Source: Dehalococcoidia bacterium (lineage in GTDB: Bacteria > Chloroflexota > Dehalococcoidia > JACPQF01). From it: a stretch of DNA of 5,060 nt. How positions within the stretch are numbered: position 1 is the stretch's first letter; every line of letters begins with the position of its first letter. This document shows, piece after piece, positions 1-5,060 of the stretch. The position numbers and the translations under genes are program-made. The notes under the pieces are model-generated. The model was not told the DNA's origin and did no database searches. It was given only the letters and a program-made list of their open reading frames with translations. The stretch spans positions 1 through 5,060 of the forward strand of contig JAUSEJ010000524.1 in assembly GCA_030650265.1 (NCBI GenBank). The letters are read 5' to 3'.

Positions 1-1042
1 AGCGAATCCCTTCGATGAGGGAATCCCTATCGTCCTGCCACGTCTTGTGCCCGTTCTCTGGTATCTGGGTAACGCCACCTACGAGGCTACAGCCAACATG
101 GCCAGTTCCAAAGACATCGACCGCTTCAGTCATGGATTGTAAGTACCGCTCATACCCTCTGTGCTTGTCCTTCCCCGGACATATCTCGGCAAAGAGCTCG
201 CGGTCCCATACTTCGATGTTACTGTTGATACCGTCCAGTCCGGCATCCTTCAGCCTCTGTAGGTTCTTTCGGGACATGGGGGGAACGCTCATGGCGAGAT
301 GGGGTTTGTAGGAAGCTCCGCCAGCGATCCTCTCCAAAAACCGAATTTGCTGCTTGGCCTCTTTCTCGTCATCTGAGATAGCGCCACTTTGGAAGCGGCC
401 TTCGACAATCCTAATCTCAGAAGCAAGGATTTTGTAGGCCTCGGCGGTGTCCTCCAGATTGAGGGCAATAGCGTATTTTATGCCGCGGGCTTTAGCGTGG
501 TCGTGGGCCGCATTGTAGTTGCAGAACTTGCAGCCTTCCCCTCGACCAAGGAAATCACAGTATCTCAAGGGAGCCAAGAAAAAGCATCGATGTTTTCGCG
601 TAATGAGGCTGGTGATTAGAGTTCCCTTGCTGGTGCGGGGCTCTTTGTCGGGCTCGTCCACCCAGTGGTTGGCGGGATTGAAGAACACGTCTTCGATATG
701 TTCAGCACCCTCATAGATGGCGTATTTCCCATGACTTTTCTCTCTAATCTGATAAGGGCTCTTCGGATCTTTTGCGACCTTAAAGCCGACACCATTCTTC
801 ATGATCGCCTCTGCCGGGAAATGGCTATATCCTGGCCTTACCGTCTCCGGTATTTTCTTGGCCGTATCCTTCATGGTGACGTCCCGGTCGCGATGGGAGA
901 GGAAGCCTCCAGAGCGTCTCCATGTTGCCTCCTTAGCCAAGACCTCGCTGTCCCTTACGCCATACCTCGTTAGATCCCATTTAACCAGAATCTCTCGAGC
1001 TAGATTCGGAAACTTCTTCTGCAGTTCATCGACTCGGGTCAT
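1..1042 (-). CDS. Radical SAM family protein, second of a tandem pair (3' end beyond the window)
   Basis: The frame is open from the ATG at 1042 to the left edge: 347 codons with no stop, so the C-terminus is missing (about 115 residues if it matches its 464-residue paralogue). The start is well supported. GGAGG sits 7 nt upstream, the ATG overlaps the upstream gene's TGA as ATGA, and the N-terminus (MTRVDELQKKFPN) aligns with the paralogue's start. Cys162, Cys171 and Cys174 form C-x8-C-x2-C followed by NYNA, the likely ligands of a [4Fe-4S] cluster that would bind and cleave S-adenosylmethionine. Further conserved blocks are EPRTSKGTL (134-142), EGRFQ-x-GAISD (214-224), LQRLKDAGLD (261-270), EVWD (277-280), CPGK (288-291) and PENGHKTWQ (328-336). 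Residues 1-150 match no domain I know. At positions where the upstream protein has Cys271, Cys275 and Cys317, this one has Gly, Asn and Gly. The fold assignment is an inference from motifs, and the substrate is unknown. Confidence 0.85.
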   Translation of the reverse strand, partial: MTRVDELQKKFPNLAREILVKWDLTRYGVRDSEVLAKEATWRRSGGFLSHRDRDVTMKDTAKKIPETVRPGYSHFPAEAIMKNGVGFKVAKDPKSPYQIREKSHGKYAIYEGAEHIEDVFFNPANHWVDEPDKEPRTSKGTLITSLITRKHRCFFLAPLRYCDFLGRGEGCKFCNYNAAHDHAKARGIKYAIALNLEDTAEAYKILASEIRIVEGRFQSGAISDDEKEAKQQIRFLERIAGGASYKPHLAMSVPPMSRKNLQRLKDAGLDGINSNIEVWDRELFAEICPGKDKHRGYERYLQSMTEAVDVFGTGHVGCSLVGGVTQIPENGHKTWQDDRDSLIEGIR

Positions 1043-2433
1043 TTCGTATCCTCCACCTTTTGGACTGATACTGTCGAAACGAATTCGGCAAGCCAATTTT
1101 GTTCCGGTGGAACAGAATCAGCCATCCATGTCCCAAGGTCTCCAGCCAACTGTAGCGCTCCTATGTCTCCGTTGTAAACCCTCGGGGAACAGCAAAACCC
1201 GCAACTCATCAGCTTGTTGAGCTTCGGGTAGAGGCCATATTCCAGCATCGCCTCATGGTGCGCCTGCGCCACATCCAGGTAATAGTCCGTTGGGGGCAGT
1301 TTCTCCCGGTTAGAGCTGTCATTCCCGTACACGGATCCGTAGGTCAGTCGCAGGTTCAGAAAAGTTGGGAATACGCCGTTCTTTATCATCCAGGTATTGC
1401 CCTCAACGTGGGAATCCCTGGCCTCCTGCCATGTCTTGTGCCCGTTTTCCGGCATGAGCGTCACTCCCGGAACGAAATTACAGCACACGTTGCCCACCCC
1501 AAACACGTCTACCGCGTCCTGGCCGGTTTCCAGATACCTATCCCGGCCCCTGTATTTCGCCTTTCCCGGACAAACCTCGGGAAATAACTTGGGGTCCCAT
1601 ACTTCCATACACAGGCTTAAACAATCGAGCCCTGCATCCTTCAACCGCTGCAGGACCTTCCTATTTGCGGGCTGAATGACCAGATTAAGAACAGGCTTGT
1701 GTGGAGCTCCTTTGGCTATGTTCTCGACAAAATTGAGGAGTACTTTTGCCTCTTGCTCGCTGTCGCTGATGGCGCCCATCTGAAAACGGCCTTCAATGAA
1801 CCTAACGGTCGAGCTGACGATCTTATATGCCTCGGTTGTCTCCTCTAAAGTGATTGCAGCGGGGCGAAGCCCACCGACGGAGCGAGCATCTTCTTGCGTG
1901 GCATTGTAGTTGCAGAACTTGCATTGCTCTCCCCGATTGAAATACTCACAATGTCGCACGGGAGCTATCGTGAAACAGTTTTGCCGTCTCACGTCGAGTA
2001 GAGTACTAGCCAATGTACCTTTGCTGGTTCTTGGCTCTTCTGGCATCGGTTTGGGGGGAACAAAGAATATGTCGACGTCAACCTTCTCACTTCCCTCGAA
2101 AAGGCCAAATCCACCGGAATCGAGCTCTTTGATCTCGTAGGGGCTCGCCGTATCCCTTTGGATCCTAACCCCAGTGCCGTGTCTCATGTAGAACTCACCA
2201 GGTGTCAGGATGTAACCCTGCTTCGCTCTCAACGGATTCTTTTTCACCAGGTCCTGAAGACTTACGTCGTGATCGTAGCTTTGGTAAGTGCCAAAGCCTC
2301 CATCCCGTGCCCAGTTGCTAACTCTATCAAGGCCCTCAGTATCTCTGACTCCAGACCCCAAGACGTCCCATTTCACGATGACTTCCTGGGGAATGTTTGG
2401 ATACTTCTTTTGCAATTCAGCAATCTTGCTCAC
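1039..2433 (-). CDS. Radical SAM family protein with C-x8-C-x2-C cluster motif, first of a tandem pair
   Basis: This is a complete 464-residue protein. Its start is GTG (2433-2431), chosen because AAGGAG lies 8 nt upstream, an in-frame TAG at 2452-2454 closes the frame shortly before, and the paralogue's ATG start aligns with it. Cys162, Cys171 and Cys174 (HCEYFNRGEQCKFCNYNA) are the probable [4Fe-4S] ligands for reductive SAM cleavage. The spacing differs from the usual C-x3-C-x2-C, but the aromatic residue between the last two cysteines (CKFC) and the following NYN are typical of the superfamily. The core probably spans about residues 150-370. VPGVTLMPEN (321-330) may be the late-barrel SAM-contact region. 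The N-terminal 150 residues are glycine-rich and probably beta-rich in part (73-126). Near the C-terminus, CGFCC (411-415) could bind a second cluster or metal. There is no signal peptide or membrane segment, so it is probably cytosolic. The substrate is not recognisable. The pairing with the downstream paralogue suggests a shared pathway or a heteromeric complex. Confidence 0.88.
   Translation of the reverse strand: MSKIAELQKKYPNIPQEVIVKWDVLGSGVRDTEGLDRVSNWARDGGFGTYQSYDHDVSLQDLVKKNPLRAKQGYILTPGEFYMRHGTGVRIQRDTASPYEIKELDSGGFGLFEGSEKVDVDIFFVPPKPMPEEPRTSKGTLASTLLDVRRQNCFTIAPVRHCEYFNRGEQCKFCNYNATQEDARSVGGLRPAAITLEETTEAYKIVSSTVRFIEGRFQMGAISDSEQEAKVLLNFVENIAKGAPHKPVLNLVIQPANRKVLQRLKDAGLDCLSLCMEVWDPKLFPEVCPGKAKYRGRDRYLETGQDAVDVFGVGNVCCNFVPGVTLMPENGHKTWQEARDSHVEGNTWMIKNGVFPTFLNLRLTYGSVYGNDSSNREKLPPTDYYLDVAQAHHEAMLEYGLYPKLNKLMSCGFCCSPRVYNGDIGALQLAGDLGTWMADSVPPEQNWLAEFVSTVSVQKVEDTK
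1049..1057 (-). promoter_or_regulatory. Ribosome binding site of the second radical SAM gene, inside the end of the first
   Basis: On the minus strand the sequence reads GGTGGAGGATACGAAATGA. GGAGG is a strong Shine-Dalgarno core 7 nt before the ATG at 1042. It lies within the last codons (VEDTK) of the upstream gene, whose TGA overlaps the ATG. This arrangement is typical of translational coupling and decides the start of the downstream gene. Confidence 0.85.
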
Positions 2434-2434
2434 T

Positions 2435-2571
2435 AGTCTTTCTCCTTGCCCCTATTGTTCTCTGAGAAAGTCCGACACCTCTCGCGATGCGGATTCCCCC
2501 ATGTGAAATAAGTCTACCATGCTGTTTTCCCCAGTCACATCCCCAAGGATGGGTAATCCCAGCCTCACCAA
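2435..2571. other. Intergenic gap between the regulator and the radical SAM pair
   Basis: This 137-bp stretch holds the Shine-Dalgarno of the first radical SAM gene and nothing else I can assign firmly. Three features are visible. One is a perfect 5-1-5 inverted repeat, TTCTC-T-GAGAA (2458-2468). Another is a small 5-bp stem with a tetraloop, CATCC-CCAA-GGATG (2538-2551), with no following T-run, so it is not a convincing terminator. The third is a weak minus-strand promoter candidate, GTGACT, 16 nt, TAGACT, matching the sigma-70 consensus at 4 of 6 positions in each box. The regulator's own frame stays open past its TAA to a TAG at 2452-2454, including a 22-codon ATG-started ORF (2452-2520). 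Whether the regulator and the enzymes share a transcript cannot be decided from this gap. Confidence 0.5.
2442..2447 (-). promoter_or_regulatory. Ribosome binding site of the first radical SAM gene
   Basis: AAGGAG on the minus strand is followed by an 8-nt spacer and then GTG at 2433. The strong Shine-Dalgarno match supports the GTG start. No other start codon lies between this site and the in-frame TAG just upstream. Confidence 0.8.
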
Positions 2572-5060
2572 TTAGGTATTCTCAGTGATCGGAAGCAGCC
2601 CGGTCTTTGTTAGGTAATGGGTCAGGGACCAACGAGAGGTAACGCCCAGGCGAGAGTAAATCCGGCGGAGGTGCGTGCTCACGGTGAGAGGACTGAGGAT
2701 CAATCGCTTGGCGATCTGAGGTGTAGTTAACCCTTCGGCAACCAGTTGGGCAATCTCAAGCTCGCGATCACTCAAAAGTCCTCCACCTGTATGGATGCGA
2801 GGTGGGCGAGGAGGCAAAATGCCCAGTCCACGGAGCAGACGACGTGTGCGCTCGGCGTGACGACGAGCGCCAAGGCGCTCGAAAACGTCCATGCATTGCC
2901 GCCCGGCACTGCATGCCGCCTCCGGCTGCTTGATGGCCAACGAAACGGCCGCCTCCAGCAGAGACCTGGCCGCCTCGAACGGCATATCCAAAGCAGTGAA
3001 TGCTTCATGGGCTCTCGATAAGCAAGCAACGGCGGTTTCGGACTGGCCTAGAGACTGCCGAGCTAGGCCTTCGGCCCGTGAGGCGAGAGCGGTCAAATAA
3101 GTCGTGCCCGACGGTCCGAGTGCGGTGAGCCTATGGGCGGTCTCCAGTGCCTTTTCTGGCTGTCCCGCCGCTACCTGCGCTTCGGCCAGAAGCATTAAGC
3201 CTATTGGCAATTGTTGCGGGGGCAAAGTGTAGCGATCTGCTGTTGGCACCGACGACGAGGAAAAACTCATTGCAATTGCTAGCGCACGCGCTTCCTGTCC
3301 CCCGAGGAGGGCAAGGGCCGTCTCGGCAATGTCTACGAGGCTAAACACGCGCCTATCGACTGGCGCTCCGACAGAGAAAGCCAACCTTAGTTCGCGGATA
3401 CACGCTTCAGCTTCGTGCAGTTCTTCCCGTAACGAAGAGATCAGGGCACAATTAGCCAACGCAAAGGCAAGGTCTCGAGGGTAGCCAACCCTTCGAGCCA
3501 GGGACGTTGCTTCTTTGCCTAAGCGCAGCGACTCGTCCCAGGCGCCGGACATGAACTTGGCGAGGGCCAAATAAAGGCCAAGGTAGACTTCCATGTTTGG
3601 CACACCCAGACGCTGAGCATCGGCCAGACCAAGCGCTGCATGATCGCTCATGAGCCGGTGGTCGCCAAGACGCATGCCAATGTTGGCCAACGAGGCATGA
3701 GATCGCCAGCAAATCTCCAAATCCGGTCCATCTGAGAAAGATTTGCCCAATCCTAAAGCGTGTAATGCGTGTTGGCGAGCACCGTCGATGTCGCTTTGCC
3801 ACAAGCAAGAGATAGAGGCAGCTAGATGGGCTTCTGCCTCTACTCGTGGTGACGCTAACCTGTCAGCCACAGATAGCAGGTCGGCCGCCGTACCCGCTAC
3901 CCCTGCTGCGTCGCCAATTCTATTGAGCAGATAGAAGCGCACAAAGTGCAGGTCAGCCAGATCTTGGCACGGCTCTTGGTCAGCTAAGGATGCCAGGCCT
4001 GCCCTTAGATGATCGTTGGCAATATCGAAGTTGCCGCGATCCCACTCCACCACGGCCATTTGGCGACGGAGACGACATGCCGCACCGGCATCGCCCGCAC
4101 ATTCCCGTCCTTCCGATAGAAGGACTAGCGCTTCGTTCCAAACCCCGATGGCAGCGCCTCCATCGCCAACTCGTGCCCACACCTCGCCGAGTCGCTCCAG
4201 TATCCATGGGAGCAAAGGCTTGTCAAAACATGTCACTCCAGACGCGACATTGCCCTCACGAACCAGCGCCAGCGCATGGCCGTAATGTCGAGCAGCCCTC
4301 TCGTTGGCAAAGACAGAGCGTGCTCTCTCCCCTGCGGACAAAAAAACTGTTAGCGCGCGCCCACAATCCACACCAGGACCGGCGCCGTGATAGTGGCTAG
4401 CCAGACGGTTTATATCGTCCGGTCGCCCCGTTGCGGACGACTCGATCGCTTTGATTGCCGCAATATGGGCCCGCCGGCGAACCATTTCCGGCAGTTCCGC
4501 ATAGGCAACCTCCTGAATGAGTGGGTGAGTCATGCTATAGATTACGTCTGACCCATCAATGTTTTCGGCTACTAACCCCGCCGCCAGCAATCGCTGCAAC
4601 GACTCGAGGAAAGTTTCTTCCTCCAGGGCGGCAGCAGCCAGTAGAAGAGAGTGTGGTGTCGCATCGCCCATGACGGCAATTAGGCCGAGCAGACGCCTCT
4701 CCTCCAGCGCCAAACGCTCCAGACGCTCGAGAATGAGGCTTCTAATGCTTGGCGGTAGAGCTGTCGCTCCGTCGGCATTAAGGTCCCATCCACCTCTCTC
4801 GGAAGGGTCGCGTACGAGGTCGCCGGACTCCAGGAGAGCAGCAACGAGAGCTTCGACGAAGAGTGGAGTTCCGTCCGCGCGAGATTCGAGAAGCTGGAGA
4901 AGGCTAACCGGCGCTTCTCCGCCTAGAATGCCCTTAACCAGCGTCCCCACTGAATTTGGGTCGAGGCGGGGGATAACCAACTCCTCTGCTAGCCCTTGCC
5001 GCAACAGCGGACCTACTAACGCTCTCAAGCCGCGAGAAGTATCGGAGGAGTCCGCGCTGT
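2572..5060 (-). CDS. LuxR-family (LAL/STAND type) transcriptional regulator, 5' end beyond the window
   Basis: A total of 828 residues are visible and the frame is open to the right edge. The TTG at 5028 is internal: in-frame codons upstream of it read SADSSDTSRG. Visible residues 11-215 look like the C-terminal part of a STAND/AAA ATPase module with its winged-helix tail. Signs are ADGTPLFVEAL (61-71), a LERLERLALEERRLL segment (about 110-124), and THPLIQEVAYAELP followed by RRRAH. The Walker A and B motifs should lie further upstream, outside the window. Residues of about 235-745 are alpha-helical with TPR-like units, for example AGERARSVFANERAARHYGHAL. The last 68 residues (761-828) are a LuxR-type helix-turn-helix: LSDRELE, EGLTTPQIAKRL, SPLTVSTHLRRI and SRLGV. 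Family knowledge says such proteins sense a ligand or partner, use ATP as a switch and activate transcription. The sensed signal is unknown. It ends 138 bp before the first radical SAM start, on the same strand, so it may control that pair. Confidence 0.9.
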   Translation of the reverse strand, partial: SADSSDTSRGLRALVGPLLRQGLAEELVIPRLDPNSVGTLVKGILGGEAPVSLLQLLESRADGTPLFVEALVAALLESGDLVRDPSERGGWDLNADGATALPPSIRSLILERLERLALEERRLLGLIAVMGDATPHSLLLAAAALEEETFLESLQRLLAAGLVAENIDGSDVIYSMTHPLIQEVAYAELPEMVRRRAHIAAIKAIESSATGRPDDINRLASHYHGAGPGVDCGRALTVFLSAGERARSVFANERAARHYGHALALVREGNVASGVTCFDKPLLPWILERLGEVWARVGDGGAAIGVWNEALVLLSEGRECAGDAGAACRLRRQMAVVEWDRGNFDIANDHLRAGLASLADQEPCQDLADLHFVRFYLLNRIGDAAGVAGTAADLLSVADRLASPRVEAEAHLAASISCLWQSDIDGARQHALHALGLGKSFSDGPDLEICWRSHASLANIGMRLGDHRLMSDHAALGLADAQRLGVPNMEVYLGLYLALAKFMSGAWDESLRLGKEATSLARRVGYPRDLAFALANCALISSLREELHEAEACIRELRLAFSVGAPVDRRVFSLVDIAETALALLGGQEARALAIAMSFSSSSVPTADRYTLPPQQLPIGLMLLAEAQVAAGQPEKALETAHRLTALGPSGTTYLTALASRAEGLARQSLGQSETAVACLSRAHEAFTALDMPFEAARSLLEAAVSLAIKQPEAACSAGRQCMDVFERLGARRHAERTRRLLRGLGILPPRPPRIHTGGGLLSDRELEIAQLVAEGLTTPQIAKRLILSPLTVSTHLRRIYSRLGVTSRWSLTHYLTKTGLLPITENT
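2575..2778 (-). other. LuxR-type helix-turn-helix DNA-binding domain (C-terminus of the regulator)
   Basis: These are the final 68 codons of the regulator. The family landmarks are in order: LSDRELE (usually LTxRExE), an EGLTTPQIA scaffold helix, the recognition helix SPLTVSTHLRRIYSRL, then GV and an Arg two residues later. The protein ends a few residues after the hydrophobic fourth helix (LTHYLTKTGLLP), as expected for this class, which supports the TAA at 2572-2574 as the true stop. Confidence 0.9.

Noticed and set aside
15..311. Plus-strand ORF of 98 residues that resembles another plus-strand ORF at 1397-1675 (both contain CHVLCPFSG).
   Set aside because: The resemblance is a mirror of the two paralogous minus-strand radical SAM genes at the same 1391-bp offset. 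Neither ORF has independent coding support.
1..1042. The left gene as a pseudogene, because no closed minus-strand ORF covers it.
   Set aside because: Translation from the ATG at 1042 is uninterrupted for 347 codons to the edge and keeps every motif of its paralogue. It is only cut by the window boundary.
389..1220. Several overlapping plus-strand ORFs (389-619, 519-716, 665-973, 801-1220).
   Set aside because: They are antisense to the intact radical SAM frames, which carry conserved motifs, and their translations show no recognisable domain.
1039..2433. B12-dependent radical SAM methyltransferase or a SPASM-domain peptide-modifying enzyme.
   Set aside because: No DxHxxG cobalamin motif and no SPASM-like cysteine pattern are visible, so a specific subfamily name would be unsupported.
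2538..2560. Small hairpin CATCC-CCAA-GGATG plus the adjacent GGG-TAAT-CCC as a terminator for the regulator gene.
   Set aside because: Stems are only 5 and 3 bp and there is no T-run on the minus strand after them. It does not meet the usual pattern of an intrinsic terminator.
2772..4400. Minus- and plus-strand ORFs inside the regulator gene, for example 2772-3029, 3452-3808 and 3990-4400.
   Set aside because: They are alternate frames of GC-rich coding DNA. The long regulator frame is continuous and shows family motifs throughout.
5026..5028. TTG at 5028 as the start of the regulator.
   Set aside because: The frame stays open upstream to the window edge and the first residues fall in the middle of an ATPase module, so this is an internal leucine codon.

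Overview
This window is bacterial DNA of moderately high GC by eye. All genes I can support lie on the minus strand, so transcription runs from the right edge (5060) towards the left edge (1). The order is: a large LuxR-type (LAL/STAND class) transcriptional regulator whose 5' end lies beyond the right edge (2572-5060); a 137-bp gap (2435-2571); a complete 464-residue radical SAM protein with a GTG start (1039-2433); and a second, paralogous radical SAM protein starting at 1042 and running off the left edge (1-1042). The second one lacks a stop codon inside the window, so it is easy to miss when only closed ORFs are considered. Its reading frame is intact for all 347 visible codons.

The two radical SAM genes overlap by 4 bp (ATGA) and are clear paralogues. 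From Cys153 onward they align residue for residue without a gap: I hand-counted 110 identities in 195 positions. Both carry an unusual cluster-binding spacing, C-x8-C-x2-C (Cys162/171/174 in both), instead of the canonical C-x3-C-x2-C. Both also carry a conserved N-terminal region of about 150 residues that I cannot assign to a family. The upstream copy has extra cysteines, some of which the downstream copy lacks at aligned positions, and a CxxCC motif near its C-terminus. This suggests two related but non-equivalent enzymes or subunits made together. I do not recognise the substrate or pathway.

The regulator ends in a typical LuxR-type helix-turn-helix, preceded by a long helical TPR-like region and the tail of a STAND ATPase module; its Walker motifs would be outside the window. 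I see no convincing terminator between it and the radical SAM pair, so either co-transcription or a promoter in the short gap is possible. The host cannot be fixed from this sequence. Large LAL regulators are frequent in Actinobacteria and Chloroflexota, and an uncultured lineage of that kind is only a guess. I see no RNA genes, mobile elements, CRISPR arrays or origins. The most unusual content is the tandem C-x8-C-x2-C radical SAM pair.
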